Origin: Dasyornis broadbenti
Taxonomy: Eukaryota > Chordata > Aves > Passeriformes > Dasyornithidae
DNA length: 64,000 bases
Direction of reading: 5' to 3'
Assembly: GCA_013397935.1 (NCBI GenBank)
Contig: VZRN01002950.1
Location: forward strand, 674,847 to 738,846
A model generated the notes under the pieces. It ran no database searches. It saw nothing but the letters and a program-made list of their open reading frames with translations, and was not told the origin of the DNA. Position numbers and translations under genes: made by a program. Within the stretch, counting starts at the first letter, position 1; each line of letters starts with the position of its first letter. Shown in pieces: positions 39,061 through 51,475 of the stretch.

Positions 39061-42000
39061 AGCACTCACAGCTTGGAGAAGTCAAAATGGTTTTATTTCA
39101 GAGCCATTTAATGGTTTCAAGGAAATAAATATAAAAAAAAATAGGTCAAAAATGCTAACGGTTCAAAGGCACGATTTCTTCACAGGACAGGAGCAATGCA
39201 GGGTTTCCCACTGCTGCCCCTACAGCTCTGCAGATGTAGTGTAACAAGGGGATATGGAAAGCAATGAGGCTCCCCACAGCTTCAAGGGCTACCCAGGCAA
39301 ACCGCAAACAGAAGGATACACCTATCCTTTCTGCCGTGCTTGGTCCTCAATTCCCATTTTCTGGCTTGTTTTCCATTTCCCCCCTTTCAGCTGTGTAGTC
39401 TCCTGCTCCACTGGCACCCTTTTCACTGTGGTCACACCATTAGAGCAGATGAGTTTCACGCAGGTACACAAAGCAGACTGAGAGCTGCCTGCATGAGATA
39501 AGAGACCTCCAGAGAGACTGGAGCCTCTTAAGCCCCCTAATCCACCAGGCACGCAAGACTCGCCTCTTGCAAGCAGACCCGACGGAACAACTCACAACAG
39601 CTAAGACCTTTCACCAAATTCACACTTTTTGTCTGCATTTTTACAAGCTCATTGCCTATTCAGTGTTATTCTCATTACTTTTGTTTCCTGGGATTTGACA
39701 TTCTAAATCTAGGATGTGATCTATTTTGCTTTGTCAGGCATGAGTGAATCAGAAACAAGGCATCTTTTTTCCTTCCCATGTGCAGGGGAATACATTTTGT
39801 GAACATATTTCTAGTAAAAGCTGTTGGTGAACATGAACTTGTCTTTTCTTTGTCTACAAAGCCCCATTCCAGTAAAACTGTATAGCTGAATGTGCATTTG
39901 TAAAGCACATGCAGGAAGTGACATTAAAAAACAGGAACAAATTCTAATAAACATTCATGAAAACATCCATAATTTAAAACCAGACACCAAGAAACTACAA
40001 CAAACACCAGTGAGAAAATTAAAAAAGAGGAAATCTAGGTATTAAAATCACATGGTCAAACTGATTAACAAGTTGCTGATTTAGCCATGTAAGTTAATAC
40101 TTGTATAATTCAGTAGTGTATCTATCCCAATGATCACTCTACACAGTCATGGCTGGCTGGCTATTCCCATGCAATTGATCTGGAAGCAGTGCTGGCACAG
40201 GGGTGACAGATAACTATGTGAGATTAAGGAGCAAGCATTGACCCATCTGAAAACACAATGACGTTCAAAAAGTCTAGCTGAACAATTTACATACCAGATG
40301 AAAATCTCAAACTTGCACTCTGTTAATCCATAGGAACAAAAAATAAAAATAAAAATCAGTAAGAGAAACCAAATCATGAGGCAAGCCCAAGCAACAAACC
40401 CTTTTAACAGAAGACCAGCAGCACAGCATCACACCGGGTGACGTGCAGAAAGCAAAAAACACCAGAGGCGGGACACAGGTGTGCAGTAAACTAATTATAG
40501 TTCTGCATTACAGCTACAAGACCAGGTCAGTGCTTTTTCTAAAACTGAAAAAACCCCAGACGTTGAGATCAGGTTTTGGGACCTCACAGACTATACTGAA
40601 AAAAATTTCAAAGCTTTGTTGTGTTTTCCTTTTTATTTTTTTTCCAGCCCATACCATGAGCTTTAATTCTAATGTCTGAAAAATACCAATATATCCTTTC
40701 TTTTTTTCCCTCTTTCTCCCTTTATACTTCCCCTCTCCTTGATCTTATCTTAATTTCTGAAGAGCCTCCGTGGGGGATATACTCTAATTTTATAACCAAA
40801 CTTACTACACCAAATGACTGATGGTATAAACCTTTTCAGCTTCAACAAAGGCCACAAAACTTTATTAATTGGTAATTGAAGTATGTTATCTTGGGGTTTT
40901 TTTCTCTTTTGTTAAGGTTTGAGTCAAATCTCTTTACTGAGGATTACCAATTCATCCTTATTTCTTGCTCAAATGTTAGCATTCGTACTGGGTCAAGATT
41001 TTTCAAATCATTTTAAGAAAATTAAGCGCCCTATGGCCATTGCCCTTCAAAAAGAACAGATACCTTACTCCCTCAGGAACCTAAAAAATCCTACATGTAC
41101 TCAAATCCTTCTCTCAATTACACTGGTGAAGAGGCGGAATTATCCAGAGTGGTTCTGCACATATGCCACAGAGGCCATGAGCTCAGATTTAACTTCTGGA
41201 GAGTGACATGTACAGTATATCTTTCTTGACCTGCAACATTTGAGGAAGTATTGATCAGATTAAACTACTGGACTGGAAATAAGATGGTATTTTGAAGGGA
41301 GATACATGCATTCATATATAAATAAAGCTATTTAAAGTTACAATACTATTCTACATCAGGGGACAGCATTTCCCCAGCAAATAGCAATGTACCTCACTGC
41401 AGCTGTTCTGACGGTAACTTGGAACACACACTTTATATGAAAGAATTCTTGCAGCTTGCTCCTCCAGCCCACCCAAATGTGGACTGCTGAGATTCCTACA
41501 TATTCCTCACAACCTGGCCCTCAAATAGAGCATTTGTTTATACATTGAATAAACAAAACAAGGAATCCCTTGAATGCATGGAAGAAAACTTGTTCTAGTA
41601 CAGAAGAAAGTCTAGAAGAACAAGCCTGTTTGGGGAGGAGAGGAAAGTGAAATCAGTAGACATATATAGATAAATTCCATGATCAGGCTTGCAAAAATAA
41701 ATAAAAAACAGTTTCATATGTGCATCTTGTCTGAACTTGTTGGAACTCTTCTGTGAAAGAGCCAATACGATTTAGATAAAGGCTTAGGCTTTAATAAATA
41801 ATTTCCCCTCTCCTCATCTACCTGCTCCATTAATCTGGCCTTTCCTCTCCTGCCAGATCTCCTAAGACATAATCTCCCAGTTGTGACATCAGTGTCTGCT
41901 GCTGTGGGGAATGGTTTGCAATACCACTAATACAGGATTATAGTCAGCATGTGGCCATGTGTGCCAAGGCAAGCACACAGACGTGGGGAATGATCCTGAG

Positions 42001-42826
42001 CTGCATCTAAATGCTTACTTCTGTTCAAGCTCACCTCTGGAATAACATACCCCATAGGGCTGTGGAGCAGCTCTGCAGGAAGACAGTGCCTCCCGGCAGG
42101 ACTAGCCATCCCATTGGCACCGATTCCACACCGGCAGCTGAAATTCTGCATGGTTTCTACATTCAATCTCTTTACAGAAGCAAGTTTGGGAAGCTCGGCT
42201 GGCAGCACTTGTTACAAGGCCTCATGAAAGTATGTTCCAAGTCTCTGCCTGGCCTCATTTTATTATTATCCTGATTTTCCTATCCAGTATCTACATACCT
42301 GAAAACACATGGATTTTATGAAAGTCATTCCTTCCTTATTTATTCAACAGACTATGTCCGTATCTTTACCGACACATTTATAGAACACAACAAGAGGGAA
42401 TAAATACATCAGAGTAGTTTTCTGACTGAGAACAAGACTCACTTAGTTCAGTGTCCAAAGCTGAACAGCTAAGCCTGGCCGATCTAGCCTGAAAATTTTG
42501 CATAAAACCCGTGTAAACCTCATCAACATCCAGAGTTTATTCATCACCCAAATGTAAGTGAAACTCTGCCAGAATAACCCTTCCAAATGTACTCAATCTC
42601 TGACACGAGCACAGCATCTACATCTAAAACAGAAGCTATCTGAATTCAAACCTTCCCGTCAAGTAAAAAACAACACAAATACGGGAATCAACTTTCATTA
42701 TTTATGTACAATTGCATGTATGATGATAAACAGGAAAAGCGCATTCCAGTTTTACAAGTATAAATAGTACATCATATACTGTATAAACAGCTCAGCATAT
42801 ATATGTATTGGAAACTACTCCTAAAA
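39061..42826. other. Non-coding, no confident feature
   Basis: AT-rich sequence. At 41927-42210 the composition is slightly richer in G+C and the minus strand is open for 93 codons, but the peptide has no recognisable domain and lacks clear splice borders. If the block at 42827-43013 is a terminal exon, part of this interval would be its 3' untranslated region. Confidence 0.45.
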
Positions 42827-43013
42827 CTAAAATGCCCTTTCAAAAATCATCCACACATCAACCTTGAATAGATGCAGTTCTCGCCACTGCAATTCTCTCT
42901 CCACTTCCAACAGAATATTTTTTAAAGTAATTTTAGGCATAAATAAGGCATAACAAGAATCATCCCCAAAGAAATTTCCTGCTTTTGTCCACAGCCCTTC
43001 AAGGAATATTCTT
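42827..43013 (-). CDS. Candidate 3'-terminal exon, unknown protein
   Basis: On the minus strand a branch-point-like TTCCTAAC (about 43048-43041) is followed by an AG at 43015-43014. After this AG one frame is open for 61 codons to TAG at 42829-42827. The peptide is mixed, with aromatic and acidic residues, and looks like a globular fragment: GNFFGDDSCYALFMPKI in the middle and LEVERELQWRELHLFK towards the end. Codon first positions are mostly purine. A weak donor (TTCAAG|GTTGAT) lies inside, so it could instead be internal. It is on the same strand as the pair at 49.5-49.9 kb and could be a later exon of that gene. The pyrimidine tract is interrupted, there is no family match, and no AATAAA stands at a decisive place downstream. 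Confidence 0.35.
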
Positions 43014-46000
43014 CTTGCCAGGTATTCATTTATAGAGTTGGTTAGGAATGAGTAATGACAATAACACAAGACATTTTTGGGACACTATGAACCAAATCTT
43101 CATTATGTGGAAAAACACAAGGAGGCAAAATGAAGAACTAATTCCTGCACACTCTGCAATTCAGAATGGTTTCTCAATCTATGCTCCAAGATGCTTTCAT
43201 TTTGTCTGTTACTATAAACCCTTCCAACATAATGAATGATTAAAGCAGCTAGATTACATGGCATATCACATTAATGACCACAAAACAGGTATTTATATCA
43301 TCTGCCCACTTCTCATTTTTATTACCTATAGCACTGCTGACCCCAGTCACCTCCTGAGTGTTATTCCCATAGAACTTACTCTCTACAGTCTGGAGCCAAG
43401 AGGAGTAATGACACCCAGCTTAAAACAAGAGTTATCAGCAATGCCAGGAGTATTCTCTAGTTTGGAACTGCAGCAATACCACTTGTAACTGCACCTACCT
43501 CAGTAACCAGGCGGGCTCTGAAAAGGCTGTTTTCTCAGGTTTTTCACAATAGCATGCTCCTTGACACAGACCAAGAATGGAAAAACTTAATCCCAGAGAT
43601 AACAGATCTCACCAGTTTGTGGAAGTTTGGTAAGAACAGAAACTTGATTAGCAACCCTGCATGCCACCAACATTCAATGCAATCTGTCTTCTTTTCTGAA
43701 GAACAGCATCAGACCTCATAGATTTGCCAGGAAAGAGAGGAGGAAAAACAAAGTGGAGAGATTTTCCGTGGTAGGTCATATCTGAACTTAGATTTGCTGT
43801 GGAGTAGTATGCATAGTATCCACACTGAAGAACTCAGACTGAAGTCAGGTAAGTCCTCAATTAGTTTGTGTGGCATCCAAGTATAATGCCATTGAGAGAG
43901 GAATTATGATATCAAGAGAAGAATTAGCAAGACAATTAGCTCAAAAACTATTTATGGGAATAGCATTTCTCTTCTCTAGAAATTATTTAATCTTGTTTCT
44001 ATTGCATGCCAGCCTTTCCTCGAAGGCCCCTTCCCCATTTTCTCGGCTATATAACAAGAAAAAAACCAAAAATATCACTGATCGCAATTTCAACTATTTA
44101 CAGCACAGTCAATCGCACAAAAACCACGTGTGTCCAGCACATCTGCCACCATCCTACAGGCAAACCAAAAAAAAAGGGGATCCAAGATATGCAACAAGAT
44201 TTTGAGCATGTGAGTTGCAACGATGTATTTGCAACTCAGCATCATGGCTATAAGCCACCCTACAGGGGCACAAGCAGATGGCTTGGTATTATTCTCCAGA
44301 CCTTGGATTGCCAAGTAGTAATAGGGCTGTAAATCACCACCTTAAAAAAATCAGACTGGAAGTATAAATGTGTGGGTTTATTTCTCTATCAAAACGTGCA
44401 TGGTATATCTATATTGCTGCCCATTGTACAAATATTTTCTTCTTCAAGAAGCTCTACACACACTGTTCTAGCTTAACAACTGGCCAGCCTCCAGTAGCCC
44501 AGAGAAGTAGCTCTTGCTTGCAGACATTAGTCAGAAATGTAAGCCACATTGCAGAAGGAAGAGACTGAACATGGATTCAGATTCTCTAAATGTTGAATGG
44601 AATACTTCAGATCACCTCAGCTCTCAAACTACCAAGATCTTATCAGATATATATGAAATATAGCTGAGAAAATATTACTTTCTCTCTACTCCTCAAAAGA
44701 GTTAAATCTCTTCTTAACTCCTGAACTCTCTACTGCTTATACAACACTCTGGGCTATAACTAACTCCAGACTCCCGCCAAACTGCACTGCACTTTTCTAG
44801 CTTATCTCTGCCCACTCCAAAGATCACTGAAGTCAGTAAAATGCTATCTTTTGAGACCAATGGCTGTGGATCAGGATTTGTAGACTCCAAGAAGCTGTAC
44901 CCAAGCTCTTATCTGGGGTTTTTTTGTTGTTGTTTTCTTTTTTCTGTAGATTAATTCAGGCCATTGAAACTGAGGCATTTTAGAGAATATCGATGTTAAT
45001 CTGGGGGTGGGGGGAAGCAGAGGTGGCAGCACTGAATAATTAAACTTAAGTACCCTATTAAAGGATGAATTATTTAATCTCTATCTTGTTATAAAACAGA
45101 GAATAAAATGTAAAAGGACTGATTTCAATAGATGCTGCTGGTAATCTTTCACAACTGAAAAACTGAAACTGAAGAAATAATTTTTTTCCAAGTAGGTTAT
45201 AGACCAAAAGTTGATGAGAAATTCTAAATTATGGCTCAACAGGGAACCTAAAAAGAGAACTTGATCACAAATTGCGTAAACTTTTGAAGAGGCAAGGGGA
45301 GAGAAAACACTACTTCTGCAGAGCTAGAAAGACAACAATATTATTAAACACATGAAAAATGAGATCCAAATTCAGAGTTTCTATAACTGCTGATGTCCCA
45401 AAGATATATTAGATTTCCTTTTTATCCTCACTTCCTCGCCAAAAGGTATAAATGTCACCTTCACTTCCTTCTCCGTCTTCGCAAGGTCAGGGAGCTTTAC
45501 ACCCTTCTTCCTGGGATGACTGTGAAACTTGCCTGTTCAGCACACTGCCACAGAGACTATTGATCTCTGCAGTTGTACCAAAGTCACTGAGAGCCCCCTA
45601 GAAAAGAGTTAGTTGGAGAAGTCTGCCCAACTAGAAGAACATAGGCAGGAAAAATATCTGAAAGTAAATGTGATTATGGATGGGGTTTCAAGAATCGTCC
45701 CCTGGAAGAATTTTGAGAAAGAATGATGAAAACCAAAAATGCATGCTGTTTTGGTGGTGATCAAATTCAAAGGAAAGATACTAATAAACTATTCAGTCAA
45801 CACCTAACTTGTCCCGAGGTTAGCCCAACAAGGATGAGAATGCCTGTATTTCAGTATGGTTATTGTAACAAGCTTTAAGCATGAGTCCCCTCAAAACTTG
45901 CCTGAATGCCTTCAAAGAAGAGAGAATGCTAATGCTGTAAGGCCAAATGATAAGATTCTAAAGCCAGTACTGAAATCGGTTTCTTAATCACTCTTTAATA

Positions 46001-47389
46001 GCAAATTGGTTTTTGGAAGTCCACTAACTTAAAATCACCAAGATTTTAAATACTAGCCCTGAATGAAAGATATTGGAAGATATTCTTTGCTATTAAATCT
46101 ATTTATAGACTCAAAATTTAGCCTAGTTTTTAATTCTCACTGATATGCCCAACAAGACAATTAAAGTGTTTTTGCAGAGAGAACAGTTTTCTTAATAAGC
46201 AGTTCAGATACCAAAATCTCCAGTCTGTTCATAACTGCTTCATTAGCACATTCAGCTTAGGAGTTAGGAACAATTGCTTACTTGAATTACTTACCTAGCT
46301 TAGACCTTCTTTTTTCCAGAAAAGTTAAAAATTAAAGATTAATCTAAATTAAATGCATTTATCCTCCTGCATTATAAACTTGGAGGAAAAATTAAGAGAT
46401 CCTGAGATGTAAAAAGCACTGACATTTAGAATCACCAGCACCATCTAACACTGAAATCAATGAAAGCATTAATCTGGGGGAATTATTCCATGAACCAGTG
46501 AGCGGATGGCTAAATCTTCTCAGTAACACATTCAGGGCCTCCCTGACAATACAGCACTCTGATTTTCAGTTTAGGAAACAAAGGGAACAGGCAAAATATA
46601 AGAGCTATAGGTAAGCATAAATTCAGATTAGGAATAAAAAGGCAATTCGGATTTTTCTTATCACAACAAAAAGCTCCAACCTGGCTTACTCCTTGTGTTC
46701 TTGCATGGATGACACCATGACATTGCCAAGTGTAGCATGTTGCACTTGGAATTGGGCCTACCCAACTGCATTAAAATTCTGATTCAGAACATTAAAGATT
46801 AGATTTATAGCCTATCCTATATTGACTACAGAAACACTGTCAAACTAAAACCAGAGGCTTTGACATCACTCTATGAGTAAGAGCACAAGAGCAATAGCAG
46901 TTCTGTGTCAGCCACAAATGTGACATTTTTCAGGTGCAGGGAAGGGAATGAGTGGATGCATCCGCGCTCGCCTGAGCAGACAGGCAGGCACATACACAAA
47001 GACACAAATCCACCCTTGTGCCAGCAGTTACTGCTCTGTCTTCCTGGGGAAGCTGCAGCCATTTATGCTGATTTGCTCTGCAGATACTTTCACAACCAGG
47101 TGAACCTGTATACCAAATCCACAGAACCATAAAATCCAGTGGAGCAGTGCCAGTTTGCAGCAGAGGAGAATCTGAATCTTGCTGTACGTTTGACTGAAGG
47201 GTTTTATGAGGGAGGGAATTCCTTTCTTTCAGCTTATTTAAATGACCTGCAGTTACTATGGTTACTCTTAAGGCATTTGAAATCTGACTGCATGATGCAA
47301 TTGGTGAAATGACAAGGCACAAAAATTGATGTTCCTGTGAAAAAGGCTGTTCACCCAGGACAGAAACCCAAAGACTGTAAATAGCTGTT
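43014..47389. other. Non-coding, no confident feature
   Basis: AT-rich. Consensus-like donors occur on the minus strand at about 43492 (CTGAG|GTAGGTG) and 46272 (GCTAG|GTAAGTAA), and on the plus strand at 43852 (GTCAG|GTAAGTCC), but none has a convincing open block with an acceptor. A plus-strand frame from 43870 holds the purine-rich phrase MISREELARQLAQKLFMG, which I cannot assign. A 157-codon minus frame (46930-47403) is judged a chance frame. Confidence 0.4.
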
Positions 47390-47965
47390 GGTGAGGATCC
47401 CATATTTAGCCCATTGGCTTCACCTCAAACACTTTCAGTTCCATCAAATTAGCATTTCCACTGTAGCTCTCTTGGTGACATGGGGCACAAGTGCTTTTGT
47501 TTCAACAAAGCTCACTGTGTGAAGTTCACTCCACTGAGGCTTTAAGACAATAGAGAAATGCCATTCAAAGAGCAGGAAACAATGAGCTATTATCTCTCTC
47601 ATTTAGCTGGCCTATCTATCAGACAGAGAGCAAGAAAATCTTGTTGCTTTAACAAATTATGTCATAAACTGCAAAAGAGGCTGCAAACACTCTCTCATCC
47701 TGCTACGGCTGCATTAGCTGAGTGTCAAGGAGACTTTCTCTGAGTGTTTGGGCTTGTCCATTTTCCCTCATAGGCTTTATGAAAATACTGCATCCAGCAC
47801 TCTAACAACAGCCACGTTAAGCTATAATGAGTTAATGAGCAGAATATGGGAACACAGAAGCAGCCACTGATCTCTCTCGAGAACAGTTACTTATACAATT
47901 ACCAGTGCAGGTATTTTCAGCCTAATAAAACCTGTTACCTTAATAATGCAGAAAGTGATGGTGTA
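47390..47965. promoter_or_regulatory. Conserved-element-like stretch
   Basis: About 570 bases without simple or interspersed repeats, containing clustered homeodomain-type words (CTATAATGAGTTAATGAG, AACAAATTATGTCATAAAC, CCTAATAAAACC) and CATTAGCTG. No open block with splice borders is present. The call rests on texture and motif density only. Confidence 0.28.
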
Positions 47966-49469
47966 ACTTTTTTTCCCCACATTCATTTTAATTCAATAAC
48001 TTGCCCCAGGCTGACTCAATAGCTTATCATTTCTTTTTCATCCTTAGCCTGGTATCATGTGTGACAACAAAACAAGGAAACAGGTGGAGGAAGAAGGAAT
48101 TGTTTGTTAAATGAAATCTAAATGATGGATTCAGATAGATGTTTTCCATTATTTAAAAGAACTGAAGAGTTACTTTTCCAAACGACAAGAGTACAATACT
48201 GATTTCAAAAACCACAAATCTAATGCAAAACAGAAAGATAATTCTGCTTTTTTTTATTCAGCAACTATGACCTAAGTTGAGGATGTTGTTTTGCCCTGTA
48301 GCAGAGGCTGCCATGATGACACCTCCAGTAAGGCATGGAATTGCCATTTCCAGCCTTCATCCTACATCACTGATGCCCCTGAGAGCAGGGCCACTGACTT
48401 CACAGGTCTAAGGATTAAACCTTTAGGTCTCAGCACAGTTGCCACTTACCACAGGAGTAATACCAACTGAAGGTTTCTGGCAGCAAGGGATACAAAAGTT
48501 CATGGTTAAAAGCTGTTCACTTGGCCTTCTGAAGCTTCCACTTCTGATACTACCTCTCAAAAGCTGTGCCATGTTAATAAATTTGTAATCAATAAGGTGT
48601 CCAGTGTCCCCTCAAATAAAAAGCAAAATTGTAGAACAAAATCAAAGATCTTTGAATGAAGTCTCAAGAGAGACAGGACTCAATGTTAAGTTACATTTCA
48701 ATAAAAATGTCATCTCTAGGACTCAGAAGCTGCACTCCAAATGACGGGTGATCCCTTCTGACTCATCATCTCCAGTACATGTCCTTAGCTCACCAAACAC
48801 CTTTTTAATCTGATGCTTTCAACTTTAACAGCAGTTTCTTGCTAAACCCATTTTAGTTACTCCCTCTAAAACTACGTACTTATGTCAGTATTGTTTTAGA
48901 ACTTTGTAAAAACTCCTTCTAGACCACTGTGTTTGCAGGACTCAAGGCACCTGTTCCTTTCTTTACAACACTACGTCAACGGCAGAAGGCCAGAATCCAC
49001 AGACAAAGCTCCACTAGACTCTGCAGTGCCAAGAAATATTTGTACTATTCAGTTTCACCAGATATTAACTGCTGCTTAAAATGGAAAGTAAAATGCACTC
49101 CAGCCAAGCCTTTGTACTGAAAATCTGGGATGTAACAACACACTGAACCAAGCAAAGCAAGAACCATGTCCTTAAACACACCTCGCACTCCTAATGGTTA
49201 GCGAAGCCCCAGATCCTTTGCATGTTTAATGTAGGGATCGTTACCTCTGCATATGCAGGTCATGTAAAGGCAGGAAGGTGGGCTGAGTGAAGGGGCCCTA
49301 AAGGCTTCTCCAAGCTTTTGGATAGCATGCTGTATTGTTAAGCAGCAGCAGGAGTATGAGTACCCTGGATGTGCAGCATCTGTTTGTGTGTCAGCAGGCA
49401 GAAGATGACTGGCTAGGCTACAGAATAAGCAACAGGAGTCCTTGCTTTGCCAGTCCAGTCTTACCTTAC
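47966..49469. other. Non-coding; one weak 27-base exon candidate
   Basis: On the minus strand TTTTGTATCCCTTGCTGCCAG (ending about 48479) is acceptor-like and CCTGTG|GTAAGTGG (about 48452) donor-like, with 27 open bases between. It would accept the phase left by the candidate exon at 49470. The support is only two motifs. No repeat is seen elsewhere in the interval. Confidence 0.3.
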
Positions 49470-49640
49470 AGAAAAGCAGATGAGGAAGAACTCTCTTCAT
49501 TCCCTGTGCCCTCCAGGTTACTGCAGCTAAAGACTGAACTCAGCACTGAGTGATTCAGCTCTGGAGAGCAGCTGATCAACTGACAGTTCAGAAAGATAAA
49601 GAAATGTTCAGGGAAATCATCACAGAATAAAATCCTATTT
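49470..49640 (-). CDS. Candidate coding exon (second of an adjacent pair)
   Basis: On the minus strand TATTTTTTTATTAG (49654-49641) is an acceptor. The block then stays open for 171 bases to TTTTCT|GTAAGG, a good donor at 49470/49469. It begins with the last base of a codon and leaves two bases over, matching the phase left by the upstream exon at 49702. The peptide has a hydrophobic first half (FCDDFPEHFFIFLNCQLI) and a Ser/Glu-rich end (GTGNEESSSSSAF). A second acceptor, TCTTTCTGAACTGTCAG, ends at 49580 and would give a shorter exon, 49470-49579, in the same frame. If the donor at 49465 (AAG|GTAAGA) is used instead, the frame meets TAA just before it, so this could be the end of the protein. 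The protein family is not recognised. Confidence 0.45.
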
Positions 49641-49701
49641 CTAATAAAAAAATACATGGTCTATTAAACTGTGTGACTTAAACTCTTAAAGTCACACTAA
49701 C

Positions 49702-49923
49702 AGCCTCATCATGATTCCCAGCATTTGTATTTCCTCTGGATTACAAGAACTGAAGTCATTCTTTGATTCTAAAATAGCAATTGTACTTCTCAGAAGATAT
49801 GGCAAACCACCATCATAAACACAACAAGTATCTTTGATCACACAAATTTTAGCTACATCATAATCTCTCACACACTCTCGTATGTAAGTCTTGCCGTCCA
49901 TTTCCACAGGCTCTTTCTCAAAA
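49702..49923 (-). CDS. Candidate coding exon, unknown protein
   Basis: This is the strongest coding signal in the window. Reading the minus strand, a C/T-rich run (CTCCTATTTCTTTTCC) carries a branch-point-like CCTAATGC and ends in GTAGCATAACAG, an acceptor whose AG is at 49925-49924. The next 222 bases are open in one frame, with strongly purine-biased first codon positions. The peptide looks like part of a helical, globular protein: MDGKTYIRECVRDYDVAK, then ICVIKDTCC, GGLPYLLRS and NPEEIQMLGIMMRL. GGLPYLL recalls ARM/HEAT-type repeat helices, which is a resemblance only. The donor is GCT|GTTAGT at 49702/49701, or TTA|GTGTGA at 49698/49697. In the unspliced sequence a TGA stop follows at once. 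I do not recognise the gene. Confidence 0.58.
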
Positions 49924-51244
49924 CTGTTATGCTACAGCATTAGGAAAAGAAATAGGAGTGAGGGCAGGGGAGCAGACAGAAAAATTCCCATTAAAAATAT
50001 ACTCTGGAAGGCCATTACTGTATCAATCAAACAGCAGAATTAATAGAGTGTTGATTTAGGGGATTTATTTCCCAAACATTAGAGTCAACATTTCCAGCTT
50101 TTCTAAGAACTATTTGATAATTTGAGAGCTTAAGATGCTGCTTTTGCAACCCAGACCAGCAGTATTGATGCTACTCTTTTGCTTCTGTCTCCTTCACAGC
50201 AGTTTTCTATCTAGGACTCCAGGATGCAATGGACAGGCCACAGCAGACACTGAAAACAATCCCTGAACTTATTCATACAAGGTGCTGGAAATTAAATGAT
50301 TAATCAGCCATCATGCAGAATGCTTCAGTGGGGTTTGTACCACTGACCCTGAATGCTAATGCTGCCAAACTGCTCTTTTACATCTGTATACGGTTCTCAA
50401 CCTGTAGGAAGAGTGGATAATCCATCATATCAGGTATATGGCTGATGAAACATTTTTAAAAACCCAGCAATTGTACACCACTGGAATCACCAGAATGGGA
50501 AAATAGAATACCTTTGTGTTCCATTTGCTTCTTTCCTTGTAGTTGCTTTTAAATTGAAGTGGTATTTCTCCCCACAGTCCAGACACTTTCATCTCACGTT
50601 CCACAATCTCTGCTTATGTGCTGCTTAGGTGTTTCTCACTGTATTTGCTCTGGCCAAAGTCGTGCTGGCACAACTGGAAGTTAAACTCATATAGTGACTA
50701 CAAATTTAAGTTCAAGATTAGCAAGATCATTTCACTGATGTTACTGAAAAATAAAGGACCTAAGTGTGTCTGTAAATCCTCTTATTTTCCTGGAGTGATG
50801 TCAGCAGGGAACATTTCAGTATTATTCTCAAAACTAAAGAGCAAAGGACACAGAGCCACTAAAAGGCAGGGCAGGGATATAGTAGGGAACTGGCAAATCC
50901 ACATAATCAAGAAATGCAGATTTTGACAACAATTCTATCCCTCATTTATCTCATGTTACCTAAGAAGCCTCTTCCAAAAGAAAATCACATTGTGAGCATT
51001 TGCTTGTATTTCAGTATCTTGATTAATTTATGAGGTTCCCATGAATTTGGGACCTAATATGAAGGCAGGGTATTGAGCATGTTTCCATGCTAAAACATCT
51101 GACAGTCCTAGATGTCATTAGAAACCTCAGAGCATCTGCATTTGGAACATTCTCCAGCAGCACTTCTGGAAAGGCATTGAAAGCAAATGTTCTTTTCATC
51201 CCTTTCTTAGAAAGCCTTACAGATAACTAAAATTCCTTGGAATA
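49924..51244. other. Non-coding, intron-like
   Basis: If the pair of exons to the left is real, this is the intron before them on the minus strand. No repeat, exon or regulatory cluster is evident. Confidence 0.45.
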
Positions 51245-51475
51245 ATACAAGCAATAGGACAGGAGGAAATGGCCTCAAGTTGTGCCAGGGGAGGTCTAGC
51301 TTGGATATTTTGAAAAATTCAAGCACTGAAACAGGCTCACCACCATCTCTGGAGACATTTAAAAGGTGTCTAGATGTGTCATTTAGGGACATGGTTCAGT
51401 GATGGACTTGGCACTACCAGGTTAATGCTTGGACTCAATGATCTTAGAGGTCTTTTCCAACCTTAGTGAATGATT
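51245..51475 (+). mobile_element. CR1 LINE 3' fragment with internal deletion
   Basis: In sense orientation: CAATAGGACAGGAGGAAATG, GCCTCAAGTTGTGCCAGGGG, GGTCTAGCTTGGATATTTTG, then after a deletion ACCACCATCTCTGGAGACAT, TTAGGGACATGGTTCAGTGA, GGACTTGGCACTACCAGGTT, TTGGACTCAATGATCTTAGA and GGTCTTTTCCAACCTTAGTG ending GAATGATTCTTAC. This is the CR1 3' region through its terminal repeat. Roughly 50-70 bases between the AAAAATT and AACAGGCT blocks are missing compared with the usual layout. Confidence 0.93.

Noticed and set aside
46930..47403. 157-codon open frame on the minus strand
   Set aside because: The composition is erratic, there is no family-like motif, and frames of this size are expected by chance in 64 kb.
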